A stretch of DNA of 64,000 bases from Paenibacillus sp. W2I17 (GTDB lineage: Bacteria; Bacillota; Bacilli; Paenibacillales; Paenibacillaceae). Of the stretch, positions 52,114 through 62,379 are shown piece after piece. The translations under genes and the position numbers were made by a program. A model generated the notes under the pieces. That model was not told where the DNA came from and did no database searches. It worked only from the letters and a program-made list of their open reading frames with translations. Where the stretch lies: NCBI RefSeq assembly GCF_030815985.1, contig NZ_JAUSXM010000001.1, positions 5,952,001 to 6,016,000 of the forward strand, given 5' to 3'. The stretch's first letter is position 1. Each line of letters starts with the position of its first letter.

Positions 52114-53100
52114 ATGATGAACGGGAAGACGGACTGGAATACCAACGCCACTGCAACTGCTCAAGCGGATATGGCAACAAGACCATTAAAACAGGAGTCC
52201 AATTGGAAAAGGCAGATCAAACGAAACAAATGGTTATATGTGCTTGTGCTTCCCGGCTTTTTGTACTTTGTCATCTTTAAATACTTGCCCATGTGGGGGA
52301 TCATCATTGCCTTTCAGGACTACCAGCCTTTTCTGGGCATCCGGGAGAGTAACTGGGTCGGGCTAGAGAACTTTACGAACTTTTTCTCCAATCCAGACTT
52401 CTATCGACTATTACGCAATACGCTGGTTCTTGCTCTGTATGATCTTATCTTCTTTTTCCCGGCACCGATCATTATAGCTTTATTATTAAATGAAATTCGG
52501 GTCGCTTTCTTCAAAAGAACGATTCAAACGCTGGTCTATGTACCCCATTTTGTATCCATGGTGATTATCGCCAGTATCACGTACGTGTTTCTGACCCCGC
52601 AGGGCGGGGTGTTATACGACCTGATCGCCTGGATTACAGGCAAGCCTATTGATGTACTCTCCAGTCCGGGTTCGTTCCGTCCGCTCATTATTGTTCAGAT
52701 GATGTGGAAGGAGATGGGTTGGGGCACAATCATTTTCTTGGCAGCCCTCGCAGGTGTCGATACGGAACAATATGAAGCCTCCATTGTGGATGGCGCCGGA
52801 CGATTACGGCGGATGTGGCATATCACGCTTCCAGCCATTCGTACGACCATAGTCATTTTGCTCATTCTCAGACTGGGGAACTTCCTCGATACCGGTTTTG
52901 AGCAGATCTATCTGATGACCAACTCCCTCAACCGGGATGTCGCAGACGTATTTGATACGTATGTGTACACGGTGGGGATTACGCAAGGTGCATTCAGTTA
53001 CAGTACCGCTGTGGGACTATTCAAGTCTGTGGTGGGGATCATCCTGGTGCTCGGCAGTAATAAACTTGCGAAAAAATTCGGCCATCCCGGAATTTATTAA
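52114..53100 (+). CDS. LplB-type sugar ABC permease
   Basis: Membrane subunit of a carbohydrate importer (328 residues, six transmembrane segments). YVLVLPGFLYFVIFKYLPMW and GIIIAFQDYQPF are typical of the LplB/YtcP-adjacent group. The EAA motif reads QYEASIVDGAGRLRRMWHIT. GGGAGGGGA precedes the ATG. It works with the permease and lipoprotein that follow; no ATPase is encoded, so a shared MsmX-type ATPase elsewhere is expected. Confidence 0.92.
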   Translation: MMNGKTDWNTNATATAQADMATRPLKQESNWKRQIKRNKWLYVLVLPGFLYFVIFKYLPMWGIIIAFQDYQPFLGIRESNWVGLENFTNFFSNPDFYRLLRNTLVLALYDLIFFFPAPIIIALLLNEIRVAFFKRTIQTLVYVPHFVSMVIIASITYVFLTPQGGVLYDLIAWITGKPIDVLSSPGSFRPLIIVQMMWKEMGWGTIIFLAALAGVDTEQYEASIVDGAGRLRRMWHITLPAIRTTIVILLILRLGNFLDTGFEQIYLMTNSLNRDVADVFDTYVYTVGITQGAFSYSTAVGLFKSVVGIILVLGSNKLAKKFGHPGIY

Positions 53101-53112
53101 GGAGGAGCGCCC

Positions 53113-54000
53113 ATGAACAGCCGTCTATACAACAGCCCTGCCGGCAAGGTATTTGATATCTTCAATTACGTCATGCTGGGGATTCTGGGCATATTAACCG
53201 TCCTTCCGTTCCTGTATATTATAGGGAATTCTTTCGCAACGGAAGCCGAGATCACCGAACGCAGTTTTTTCCTCATTCCGAAGGTGTTTTCCTTCAGTGC
53301 GTATGAGTATATTTTCTCCTCGTCCACGATCTTTCGTAGCATTGGTGTTTCCATTTTCATCACGGTGGCAGGTACACTGGTCAATCTGTTCTTCACACTA
53401 ACGATGGCCTATCCACTATCCAGAAGTGATTTCTGGGGCCGTAACGTCATGATGAACATGGTGATTTTCTCGATGTTATTTGGTGGTGGCATGATTCCAA
53501 CGTATCTCGTCATTCGTGGAATGGGACTGCTCGATTCTTACTGGGCTCTTATGCTTCCTGGCGCGATCAGCGCTTTTAACTTAATAGTTGTCAAAAACTT
53601 TTTTCAGCAAATGCCACCCGGGCTGGAGGAAGCGGCCCGCATCGACGGCTGTTCAGATCTCGGGGTGCTGTGGCGAATTGTTCTGCCTTTATCAAAGCCA
53701 GTCATTGCCACGTTTGCCTTGTTCTACGCCGTAGGCCACTGGAACAATTTTTTCTCGGCACTGCTGTACATTTCCGACAGTGACAAATGGCCGTTACAAG
53801 TCATGCTGAGACAGATCGTGTTGCTCTCACAAGCCAGTGTCGGAGATATGGCTAACATGGACCCCAATTTTGTTCAGCCACCAGAGCAGTCGATCAAAAT
53901 GGCGGTGATCGTTGTAGGTACCATCCCGATTTTGTTGGTGTATCCGTTTTTGCAGAAGCATTTTGCCAAAGGTGTCATGTTAGGTTCAATCAAAGGCTAA
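53113..54000 (+). CDS. LplC/YtcP-type sugar ABC permease
   Basis: Second membrane subunit (295 residues). VFDIFNYVMLGILGILTVLP opens the first helix, TMAYPLSRSDFWGRN follows, and the EAA motif reads GLEEAARIDGCSDLGVLWRI. The end, LQKHFAKGVMLGSIKG, is a strong family signature. It lies 12 bases after the first permease with AAGGAGGAG before the ATG. Confidence 0.93.
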   Translation: MNSRLYNSPAGKVFDIFNYVMLGILGILTVLPFLYIIGNSFATEAEITERSFFLIPKVFSFSAYEYIFSSSTIFRSIGVSIFITVAGTLVNLFFTLTMAYPLSRSDFWGRNVMMNMVIFSMLFGGGMIPTYLVIRGMGLLDSYWALMLPGAISAFNLIVVKNFFQQMPPGLEEAARIDGCSDLGVLWRIVLPLSKPVIATFALFYAVGHWNNFFSALLYISDSDKWPLQVMLRQIVLLSQASVGDMANMDPNFVQPPEQSIKMAVIVVGTIPILLVYPFLQKHFAKGVMLGSIKG

Positions 54001-54018
54001 AGCCAAGGGGGAGAACGT

Positions 54019-55524
54019 ATGGGACAAAAAACGGGATTCAAAAAAGGTGCACTGTTACTCTCTGCGTCACTGGTATTGAGTACAATTCTGGGAGCATGCT
54101 CCACGGACAAAGCAGGTTCAGGGACCGCTGCGGGTGGAACTGACGAGATTACCATTATGCTTCCGAACTTCGAAGCGGAGAATCCGCCGGAGAACAGCCC
54201 GGTCATACAGAAGCTTGAAGAACTGACCAAGGTGGATGTGAACCTGCAGTGGGTGCCAAGCAGCTCGTATGAAGACAAATTCAACATTACACTGGCCTCG
54301 GGAAAGCTGCCTCAGATTATGGTGGTGTTAGGGAAGTCTCCAAGTTTCATTAATGCGGCCCGAACCGGAGCATTCTGGGAGCTTGGTCCTTATCTGAAAG
54401 ATTATCCGAATCTGAGCCAAATGAATGAAATCATCACCAACAATGCGTCAATCGATGGCAAAACCTATGGGATCTACCGGGCACGTGCCCTAGGACGTAA
54501 TGGGGTCACAATCCGCAAAGATTGGCTGGAGAATCTGGGGCTGGAAGAGCCAAAGACGATTGATGAATTTTATAATTTGTTAAAAGCGTTCACGAAGGAT
54601 GATCCAGACGGTAACGGCAAGGATGATACGTACGGTCTGGTTGCCAGCAAATTCACGGGTCCATGGGATAACATGCAGGTATGGTTCGGTGCACCCAACA
54701 AATGGGGAGATGATGGCAGCGGAGGTCTGATTCCGGCGCATGAGACACCAGAATACATGGAAGCTCTGAAATTTTTCCGGCAAATCTATAGTGAAGGTCT
54801 GGTCAACAAGGACTTTGCCGTGATGGATGCAACGAAACTTCCTGATCCATTTGTGAATGGTCAAGCAGGTGTCATGGTGGATGTAGCAGATAATGCGCAG
54901 CGGATGGATCAGAAAATACTCGATAAAGACCCAAATGCGACAGGACGTGTGGATGTGCTGCAAGCGATGGAAGGTCCAAAGGGATTGCGTGATATGCCAA
55001 CGTCTGGCTACTCCGGCCTGATTGCGATCTCCAAAAGCAGTGTCAAAACGGAAGAAGACCTGAAGAAGGTACTGAGCTTTCTGGATCAGCTGAATGAACC
55101 GGAATTGCAGGCATTGTTGTACAACGGACTGGAAGGTAAGCAATACGAGAAAAAAGAAGACTACATCATACCGAGCACTGACAAGCTTGCGCTTCGCGAC
55201 CTGCAAGGCTTAAATCAGATTTTGATGTTTGTGCCGGAAGACAGAACGCTTCGTGTACAACAGACACCTGTCCGTGAAAAGGTTGCACAGGTGCAGAAAG
55301 CCAACGAAGAGATTGTCATCGCCAATCCTGGCGAACCGCTGATCTCTGATGTTTACGCTCAGAAAGGACCGCAGCTGGACAATATCATCAACGATGCGCG
55401 GATCAAATATATCGTAGGTCAGATTGATGAGAAAGGATTCGAAGATGCTGTTGCCCTGTGGAAGAATAACGGCGGAGACGATTATGTGAAAGAAGTCAAT
55501 GAACTGTACGCTGCACTGAAGTAG
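54019..55524 (+). CDS. LplA/YtcQ-type sugar-binding lipoprotein
   Basis: Extracellular solute-binding lipoprotein (501 residues) with signal peptide and lipobox LGACS. IMLPNFEAENPPENSPVIQK and PDGNGKDDTYGLVASK are characteristic of the family 1 binding proteins that take up pectin or hemicellulose oligosaccharides. It closes the three-gene transport unit and is followed by a terminator. An unsaturated or rhamnose-containing oligosaccharide is the likely ligand, judged from the enzymes downstream. Confidence 0.92.
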   Translation: MGQKTGFKKGALLLSASLVLSTILGACSTDKAGSGTAAGGTDEITIMLPNFEAENPPENSPVIQKLEELTKVDVNLQWVPSSSYEDKFNITLASGKLPQIMVVLGKSPSFINAARTGAFWELGPYLKDYPNLSQMNEIITNNASIDGKTYGIYRARALGRNGVTIRKDWLENLGLEEPKTIDEFYNLLKAFTKDDPDGNGKDDTYGLVASKFTGPWDNMQVWFGAPNKWGDDGSGGLIPAHETPEYMEALKFFRQIYSEGLVNKDFAVMDATKLPDPFVNGQAGVMVDVADNAQRMDQKILDKDPNATGRVDVLQAMEGPKGLRDMPTSGYSGLIAISKSSVKTEEDLKKVLSFLDQLNEPELQALLYNGLEGKQYEKKEDYIIPSTDKLALRDLQGLNQILMFVPEDRTLRVQQTPVREKVAQVQKANEEIVIANPGEPLISDVYAQKGPQLDNIINDARIKYIVGQIDEKGFEDAVALWKNNGGDDYVKEVNELYAALK

Positions 55525-55535
55525 TCGTATAAGCC

Positions 55536-55584
55536 AAAGCCCGGTAGCCGTACTTTCAGCGTAACGGAAACAGCCGGGCTTTTC
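55536..55584 (+). terminator. Terminator after the transport genes
   Basis: AAAGCCCGG (55536-55544) pairs with CCGGGCTTT (55574-55582) and a T-rich tail follows. The gap to the next gene carries a TATAAT-like stretch near 55668 but no clear operator. Confidence 0.8.
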
Positions 55585-55760
55585 TTATCGCTGTGATGGC
55601 TTGATCCATGAACAAAATTTCATCCAAATTTCTGGAAAATACGACTTCCTGAATATGGTTTTTGATGTATAATCAAAACAAAACAAACCTATATAAACTG
55701 AAATGAACGTTATTGGTAAAGTTTAACGACTACTCTTGAACATGCAGGGAGGAAGGCAAC

Positions 55761-58700
55761 ATGTGGAACGGGAATGCTTTTGAAAATCCCGAGGCGCAGT
55801 ACAGGGTCCATCCCTTTTGGTTCTGGAACGGGGATATGGAAGAAGAACAGATTAAGCGGCAAGTGGCTGAGATGGCGGCGCAAGGTGTAGGTGGATTCTT
55901 CATCTGTCCACGTCAGGGACTACAGATTCCTTATCTCTCTGAAGCATGGTTCGATAAGGTACGGGTTGCAGTGCGGGCAGCTGCCGACCATGGCATGCAG
56001 GTATGGTTATATGACGAATATCCATATCCAAGCGGGATGGCTGGTGGGGAAGTGACCCTTGATTTCCCTGAAGCGAAGCAGCGACAGCTCGTGCATCACC
56101 AACTGGTGGTTCAGGGCGGAGAAGCTGTGGAGCTGGAGTTACCGTGGGGACGAGTCTTGGTTGCCAAGGCGATTCCCAAGGATGAACAGGGCAAGCGTCT
56201 GTGGCATGGGTCCATCGATCTGCGCAGCAAAATCGGCAATATCCAGACCGATCAGGTCTATCAGGAGACCGGACTCACATCGTATAACCGTAAGCGGTTC
56301 TTCACCTACCGAACAGCATTCCGCGTGTTGTGGGAAGTTCCGGCAGGTGATTGGGAGTTGATTATATTTCAGGAAAAAGAGATCGATGATTTCAAATATT
56401 ACGGCAACTTTGTTGATCCTTGCCACAAGGAAGCGATGAGTCGTTTTATTGAACTGACACATGAGCGTTATAAGTCAGCGGTTGGAGATCAATTTGAAAG
56501 CGTAATCAAAGGTATGTTCTCGGATGAGATCGCACCATTGGGTCGTATCCCCTGGTCGCCACAACTTCCCCGTTATTTCAGTGAGCGTTGTGGTTATAGT
56601 CTGATCGATTCGCTACCGGCCCTGTTATATGGTGATGTTCCGGACGCGCATCGAATTCGGTATGACTATTACCAGTCGCTGCACCTGCTTCTCCGGGAGT
56701 CCTATCACAAACAGGTGCATGATTGGTGTGAGGAAGCAGGAATCCAGTATGCGGCCGAAGTGCCTGGCGTACGGATGACGACCCAGTTGTTCAGCCATAT
56801 GCCAGGGGGGGATTCGGCACATGAGAAAATTGGACGGTCCTTATCGTGGATTCTGGAACGATACGGCCAAAAGATGCGTGACAATCCCAAGATGGTCAGT
56901 TCGCTTGCCCGACAGCTGGGCCGAAGTCGCAATCTGATTGAATGTTTTCACAGTGTAGGCTGGTCGATGACGCTACAGGATGCCAAGTGGATGATTGATC
57001 GCATGGCCGCCATGGGCACCAATTTTTATAACTTTCACGCCTTTTTCTATACGATTGGTGGGCTTGCGAAGCATGACGCACCACCGTCTCAATTTCTGCA
57101 GAATCCTTATTGGAAGCATTTCCGGCAGTTGGGGGATTACACCGGACGTTTGAGCTATCTCATGAGCACCGGAACAGCAGACATCCGTATTGCCGTGCTT
57201 GACCCAACGACGACATTCTGGAGTCTGATGGGCAATCCGCTGCATGGATTTGAATATAGCGGCGAGGACGAAGCCGAGCGGGTACAACTGGATCGTCTAA
57301 CGAAGGACTGGATGAGGATCACGACACATCTGCTCGAAAACAGACGGGACTATGACCACCTTGACCCCGAATTGTTGGCTGAAGCTGAATTAACGGATGG
57401 CATCATTCAGATCGGTGTTGCCCGTTATGACGTACTGATCTTGCCACCGATGTTGAATCTGGAGTCTGTGGCTTGGGAACAGGTGAAGAGATTCGTTCGA
57501 CAGGGAGGAACTGTCATCTCTGTTGGGATGCCTCCGCATATTGCCATTCAGCCGGGAAGTCCGGAGGGGGAGGAAGCTGCCCAGTTCTTTGGTGCGGGCG
57601 AGCAGGCGCAAGAGGTGTACTGGGGACGTAACGTGACAACAGATCACGATAACCGTGAAACCATGTGGCATCAGGGTGAGGGGAATTCCTATTTTCTACC
57701 CGCAGGAACAGGGCAGGGAGATGACTTTTCGCTCGAGCTGATCTCTCTCTTGCTCGATCAGGTACTGCCTGAACCCATCTGCTGGATCATGGAGGAGGAA
57801 AGTGCCTCCCTGCTGATGCACACCCGTCAATTGTCGGCTGGAGAACACATGGTTTTCTTGACCAATCAGGAGGGTCAGGAATTGAAGGGGCAATTAAAGC
57901 TGGTTGCCAGACAGCTGTGGGATGGAGAGGAGCTGGCAGAGAACACTTGTCTCCTGGCAGAACGACTCGATCTGGAGACAGGGCAGCTTCAGACATTACC
58001 GTATACGAGCAGTGGCGGGGAATGGTGCATTTCACTAACGCTGGCGCCTTATGAAGCACATGCTGTTCGTCTTACTTTACAAGCTGTGAAGGAAGAGGCA
58101 TTAACAGCGAAGTTGGATGTAACAGACAAAATGGGTTCGGCGTTCGGAGCGGATGTTTCGGCAGGGGCCAGTCAAGCCAGTAAGATCAGAGTTCCTTCGG
58201 AAGGGCCATGGCGACTGGAAACGGTGCAGCCTAACATTTTGCGAATGGGACAATTCCATCTTCAGGCTTCCAATGTTAATGGTGTGATTCTGGAAAGCCA
58301 GCATGTAGCTGTAAAACCGTTTATTGATCAGGCGGCAGAATTATCGGAGCAGCAGCATCTGCCAGTCCAGTTTAATCAGGTATTTGGCACACCGAAAAAA
58401 TCATCTATTGCTTATCCGATCGAGTGTCGATATACGACCACATTTGAGCTGAGAACGGCATTGCCTGCATGCCTTTTATTTATGGACAGAGCGGCGATTT
58501 CGGGCACTTGGTCGATGGAGATTAATGGGCAACCGCTTGAAAAGGAACAATTCGATCCAATCGAAATAACCGACCACAATAACATCGCATGTGAGATTAC
58601 GGAACTTCTGCATAGCGGTCTCAACGAAATGACGGTGATTGTGCAGGTAACGAAAGATGAGGATGGTATCGTTGATCCCTTGTATCTACAGGGAAGATTC

Positions 58701-59114
58701 GGCGTGGAGTTCCATCATGAAGGCATGGCTTCGCTCGTGCGGGAGTCGGACACGGCCCTTTGTATCGGACCTGAACCGCAGCCGCTGTATCCCCATTTTG
58801 CCGGGGAAATGAGTTATAAACGTACGTTCTGGCTGGATGAGTCAAGAGAAGATATTACCTCGTTTGAACTGGAATTTAGCGATTGGCGTGTGCAGGATGT
58901 GGTGGAAGTGCGGGTAAACGGACATAGCCTGGGTGTAAGATGCTGGTCTCCGTATCGTTGGAAGGGAGAGGCCTCCTGGTTGCGTCCGGGAGACAACGAC
59001 ATTGAAGTGCGAATTACCAACACATTGATCGGCCTGCTGGAAGGTACGTATTTTGATTCGGAACATCATCGATTACAGGATGCAGGTCATGTACCTGTTG
59101 AAGAATTGGGATAA
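55761..59114 (+). CDS. GH106-like alpha-L-rhamnosidase
   Basis: A cytoplasmic 1,117-residue glycoside hydrolase without signal peptide. The N-terminal TIM barrel opens YRVHPFWFWNGDMEEEQIKR and shows VGGFFICPRQGLQ and VWLYDEYPYPSG. FSDEIAPLG and AEVPG are candidate catalytic carboxylates in GH106-type enzymes. C-terminal beta-sandwich domains follow (residues about 860 to 1100). AGGGAGGAAGG precedes the ATG. It probably removes rhamnose from imported oligosaccharides. It leads a three-gene enzyme unit. Confidence 0.85.
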   Translation: MWNGNAFENPEAQYRVHPFWFWNGDMEEEQIKRQVAEMAAQGVGGFFICPRQGLQIPYLSEAWFDKVRVAVRAAADHGMQVWLYDEYPYPSGMAGGEVTLDFPEAKQRQLVHHQLVVQGGEAVELELPWGRVLVAKAIPKDEQGKRLWHGSIDLRSKIGNIQTDQVYQETGLTSYNRKRFFTYRTAFRVLWEVPAGDWELIIFQEKEIDDFKYYGNFVDPCHKEAMSRFIELTHERYKSAVGDQFESVIKGMFSDEIAPLGRIPWSPQLPRYFSERCGYSLIDSLPALLYGDVPDAHRIRYDYYQSLHLLLRESYHKQVHDWCEEAGIQYAAEVPGVRMTTQLFSHMPGGDSAHEKIGRSLSWILERYGQKMRDNPKMVSSLARQLGRSRNLIECFHSVGWSMTLQDAKWMIDRMAAMGTNFYNFHAFFYTIGGLAKHDAPPSQFLQNPYWKHFRQLGDYTGRLSYLMSTGTADIRIAVLDPTTTFWSLMGNPLHGFEYSGEDEAERVQLDRLTKDWMRITTHLLENRRDYDHLDPELLAEAELTDGIIQIGVARYDVLILPPMLNLESVAWEQVKRFVRQGGTVISVGMPPHIAIQPGSPEGEEAAQFFGAGEQAQEVYWGRNVTTDHDNRETMWHQGEGNSYFLPAGTGQGDDFSLELISLLLDQVLPEPICWIMEEESASLLMHTRQLSAGEHMVFLTNQEGQELKGQLKLVARQLWDGEELAENTCLLAERLDLETGQLQTLPYTSSGGEWCISLTLAPYEAHAVRLTLQAVKEEALTAKLDVTDKMGSAFGADVSAGASQASKIRVPSEGPWRLETVQPNILRMGQFHLQASNVNGVILESQHVAVKPFIDQAAELSEQQHLPVQFNQVFGTPKKSSIAYPIECRYTTTFELRTALPACLLFMDRAAISGTWSMEINGQPLEKEQFDPIEITDHNNIACEITELLHSGLNEMTVIVQVTKDEDGIVDPLYLQGRFGVEFHHEGMASLVRESDTALCIGPEPQPLYPHFAGEMSYKRTFWLDESREDITSFELEFSDWRVQDVVEVRVNGHSLGVRCWSPYRWKGEASWLRPGDNDIEVRITNTLIGLLEGTYFDSEHHRLQDAGHVPVEELG

Positions 59115-59131
59115 AGGAGTGGAAGTAAGGA

Positions 59132-59953
59132 ATGGGACATCGTATTCAGTTTGACCGCTATCCAGGTGGTGTGATGAAAGCGTTAACGCTCAGTTATGAC
59201 GATGGAGTGGTGCATGATCGCAGACTGGTGGAGATCTGTAATCGGTATGGTCTGCGGGGAACCTTTAATCTGAACTCCGGTACCCTGGGTAATCCAGGCC
59301 GCATTGAGGCTGGGGAAGTCGCTGAACTTTATACGGGGCATGAAGTAGCCGTTCACACGGTTACTCACCCTACGCTGCCTTATGTTCCGAATGAACTATT
59401 GACTGAAGAGATTATCGAAGACCGAAAAGCATTGGAGCAACTCGTCGGTTATCCGGTACGAGGCATGGCTTATCCCAACGGAGGGTATGACCGTGCGTTA
59501 AGTACCAAGCTGGAGTGGCTCGGCATTGATTATGCCCGTACCGTTGAATCACATGACAGATACACGTTGCCAGATCGGCCGCTTGAATGGCATCCGACGT
59601 GTCATCATAACCATGATCTGGCGGGGCATGCCAAACGTTTTATCCAACATTCCAAAACAGGTACACCACTATTACTCTACGTCTGGGGTCACAGTTATGA
59701 GTTCAATGACAACGACAATTGGGAGATCATCGAACAGTTTGGTGAGCAGATTGGCGGCAGGGACGATATCTGGTACGCGACAAACATCGAAGTGATTGCA
59801 TACTGGAAAGCAGTGCAACGACTGGAGTGTTCAGCTGATCGATCCATCATCCATAATCCGTCTGCCATCCCGGTTTGGTTTACGACTGACCAGCAGGTTG
59901 TTGAAGTGCAAGGCGGAGAGACATTGCGGCTAAGCGAACGAATCAAGGTATAA
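59132..59953 (+). CDS. Polysaccharide deacetylase (NodB-fold)
   Basis: A 273-residue NodB-type deacetylase. Metal motifs: LSYDDGVVHDRRL (Asp-Asp), then HTVTHPTLPYV (His-x3-His), and MAYPNGGYD. LLLYVWGHSYEFND forms the late catalytic His region. There is no signal peptide, so it acts inside the cell, probably removing acetyl groups from imported pectin fragments rather than from the cell wall. It lies 17 bases after the GH106 gene. Confidence 0.88.
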   Translation: MGHRIQFDRYPGGVMKALTLSYDDGVVHDRRLVEICNRYGLRGTFNLNSGTLGNPGRIEAGEVAELYTGHEVAVHTVTHPTLPYVPNELLTEEIIEDRKALEQLVGYPVRGMAYPNGGYDRALSTKLEWLGIDYARTVESHDRYTLPDRPLEWHPTCHHNHDLAGHAKRFIQHSKTGTPLLLYVWGHSYEFNDNDNWEIIEQFGEQIGGRDDIWYATNIEVIAYWKAVQRLECSADRSIIHNPSAIPVWFTTDQQVVEVQGGETLRLSERIKV

Positions 59954-59971
59954 GGAAGGGAGCTGACGATC

Positions 59972-62188
59972 ATTCGTTATTTTCATGAGAACGAGGCGAT
60001 TGCAGGCAAGGTGTACGATTCAATTCCAGATATATTAACTACGGTGGCTCAGCGTTATATTGGTGATCATCCGAAACATTCCTTTTTGTTCAGAGCTTAT
60101 CATCAGGGAGGTTTCCGCAGGCTAGGGGATTATCGCTACGACCTGAATCTGAATGAGAAATGCCTAGAGGTGCGTGCTGGGCAATACGTGTATGTATGGG
60201 GCAAGTTATGGAGCGAGCAGAATACAACGTTAAATACGGGCCTGAACTGTTATAGTCCGGTGACGATTTACGTGAACGGTGAAGAGGTATTCAAGTCCGA
60301 GTTGTTGCAGGAGTTATTTCCCGAGCGAAGAACCCAGATTCCAATTTCCGTTAACTATGGCTGGAATGATGTGTTGCTGTGTTTTGTCAAAACAGAAGTG
60401 GGATTCGGCGGTATCTACGGAACAGCCTCGTTCAAAAATTTCCCGCTGCACTTCCTCACTCCTGGGGCAGATCGTCAGGGTCAGGAAGGCTGGTTATATT
60501 CGGAACCCGTCGATGAACCTGTATTATCTCTTCCTCGTGACGGCATGACGGAAGAAGAAACGGGCCTTTCCTGGTATCCGCGAAGAGGGTGGACAGATGA
60601 GGAGCAGAGCGCAGGTTCATTTGCCCGGATCTTTGGTACAGAAAAGCCCGCTGTTGCCTACGCATGGTCCAGATTGGATGTAACCTTGCCAGGATCAAAG
60701 CCAGTTATTTTACAAGGGTTTCATGATGGAGCTTTGACCCTGTATGTGGATGGCACGGAAGTATACTCTGCTGGAGGTAGTGGTAACTTTCAAGTTGAAC
60801 TCCCGCGAGGTTACGGTTCCTCTGATTTGATCGCAAAAGGTGAAATCCAAACACTTGGCTGCTCATGGGGATTCACGTTGGAAGATGCCGAGCGCTCGGG
60901 TTCCACAGGCTGGAGACTGAAATCGCCTCATCCGGTTGCAGGGTGCTCTGATCCCTGGCTGTACACAGGTGTGTTTGCTCCCGGTGCTGAACCATCCCAC
61001 GCCGACATCGTGAGAACCGATACCGTATTTGATGATGGCGCACAAGGTGTGTATTGGCGGGTAGATCTTCCCGACACCCATGTTCGTCCTTACCTGGAAA
61101 ATACACATTACGGAAAGTGGAATTATCCGCTTGGAGTTACCCTGCTTGGACTTCTCCAGACGGGACAGGAATTGGGACGAGATGATTACATTCAGTATGT
61201 ACGGCAACATATTGAACTGAGTACTTCATTTGACCGCTATGGTCTGTGGGATCGGGAAGGGTACGGTGCGGCAGGAATCAATAATCAACTGTCTGCCATC
61301 GACAGCCTGGATGATTGCGGTTCGTTTGGGTCTACGCTGCTTGCTGCGATGGAGTTTGGCGATATTCGTGGGGGAAGAGATACCGCGGATCGGATTGCGG
61401 GTTACATTACGGATGAGCAGGAGCGTCTGGAGGATGGTGCCTTTTACCGGGTTCGCGGCAGTGGGGAGATGCGTCAGGAGACGATGTGGTGTGATGACTT
61501 GTACATGAGTACACCTTTTCTAATGCGTTATGGTCAGTTGACAGGTGATGCGACGTATTGGGATGATGCGGTCAATCAGTTCTTGATGTTCCGTAAATAC
61601 CTCTACCTTCCCGATCAACAAATCATGTCCCATGTGTATGATTTTGTGCGTGGTCGGGCGACAGGTATTCCATGGGGACGCGGGAACGGATGGGTGCTCT
61701 TCTCTTTAACCGAATTGTTATCCATCCTGCCACATGATCATGTGAAACGGTCGGAACTGCTAACTTTCTATCGTGATTTAAGTCAAGGTTATCTGGCGCT
61801 GCAAGGGGGAAATGGACTATGGCATCAGGTGCTGAACCGCCCGGATTCATATGAAGAAACCTCCTGCACATCCATGTTCATCTACGCTTATGCCCGTGGT
61901 ATTCGGGAAGGCTGGCTGGAACAGCCTGAGCCTTATCTGGAGGCCGTACGCAAAGGATGGGAAGGCATAACGCGCTTGTCGATTGATTATAAAGGTAATA
62001 TATACGGGGTATGCCGGGGTTCGGGGTACTCGTTTACCGCCTTGTATTATCGCGATGATCTGGGATGGAATCTGAACGATACCCACGGGATTGGCATTGT
62101 GCTCTTGGCTGGCATTGAAGCGCATAAAATGAATCAGCAGCTCCGTGAGGCGCATATCGATTCTTCGGTTACAGCCGCACAGCGCTGA
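59972..62188 (+). CDS. GH105/GH88-type unsaturated rhamnogalacturonyl hydrolase with N-terminal beta domains
   Basis: About 738 residues. The N-terminal third is beta-rich and accessory. The C-terminal (alpha/alpha)6 barrel begins near residue 360, with NQLSAIDSLDDCGSFGS, ETMWCDDLYMSTPFLMRYG and GIPWGRGNGWVLFSLTELL typical of YteR/YesR enzymes. The start is unusual: AAGGGAG is placed for an ATT (59972) or ATC (59969) codon, which would give IRYFHENEAIAG; the first standard start is GTG 60011 without a binding site. It would cleave unsaturated galacturonyl-rhamnose. Confidence 0.83.
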   Translation: MRYFHENEAIAGKVYDSIPDILTTVAQRYIGDHPKHSFLFRAYHQGGFRRLGDYRYDLNLNEKCLEVRAGQYVYVWGKLWSEQNTTLNTGLNCYSPVTIYVNGEEVFKSELLQELFPERRTQIPISVNYGWNDVLLCFVKTEVGFGGIYGTASFKNFPLHFLTPGADRQGQEGWLYSEPVDEPVLSLPRDGMTEEETGLSWYPRRGWTDEEQSAGSFARIFGTEKPAVAYAWSRLDVTLPGSKPVILQGFHDGALTLYVDGTEVYSAGGSGNFQVELPRGYGSSDLIAKGEIQTLGCSWGFTLEDAERSGSTGWRLKSPHPVAGCSDPWLYTGVFAPGAEPSHADIVRTDTVFDDGAQGVYWRVDLPDTHVRPYLENTHYGKWNYPLGVTLLGLLQTGQELGRDDYIQYVRQHIELSTSFDRYGLWDREGYGAAGINNQLSAIDSLDDCGSFGSTLLAAMEFGDIRGGRDTADRIAGYITDEQERLEDGAFYRVRGSGEMRQETMWCDDLYMSTPFLMRYGQLTGDATYWDDAVNQFLMFRKYLYLPDQQIMSHVYDFVRGRATGIPWGRGNGWVLFSLTELLSILPHDHVKRSELLTFYRDLSQGYLALQGGNGLWHQVLNRPDSYEETSCTSMFIYAYARGIREGWLEQPEPYLEAVRKGWEGITRLSIDYKGNIYGVCRGSGYSFTALYYRDDLGWNLNDTHGIGIVLLAGIEAHKMNQQLREAHIDSSVTAAQR

Positions 62189-62250
62189 TGTTTGACGCAA
62201 CGAAACGAATGTATGTGGATAGTCTTCTATAGGTAGATTACCAGCTAAAG

Positions 62251-62287
62251 AAAGCGGCAATGCCCTCAGGCTTGCCGCTTTTAGTTT
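62251..62287 (+). terminator. Terminator of the enzyme operon
   Basis: AAGCGGCAA (62252-62260) pairs perfectly with TTGCCGCTT (62272-62280), followed by TTAGTTTT. Confidence 0.85.
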
Positions 62288-62379
62288 TATTCCAATCCCG
62301 AATCTGATCTGCATAATAACAATATATAAATACACTTACCTTCACCCAATAATATGAATAACTCCGTTTTTAGCACGCA

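Noticed and set aside
54580..55206. Minus-strand open frame of 208 codons opposite the sugar-binding lipoprotein
   Set aside because: The opposite strand encodes a full LplA-type protein with lipobox; the antisense frame has no start signal.
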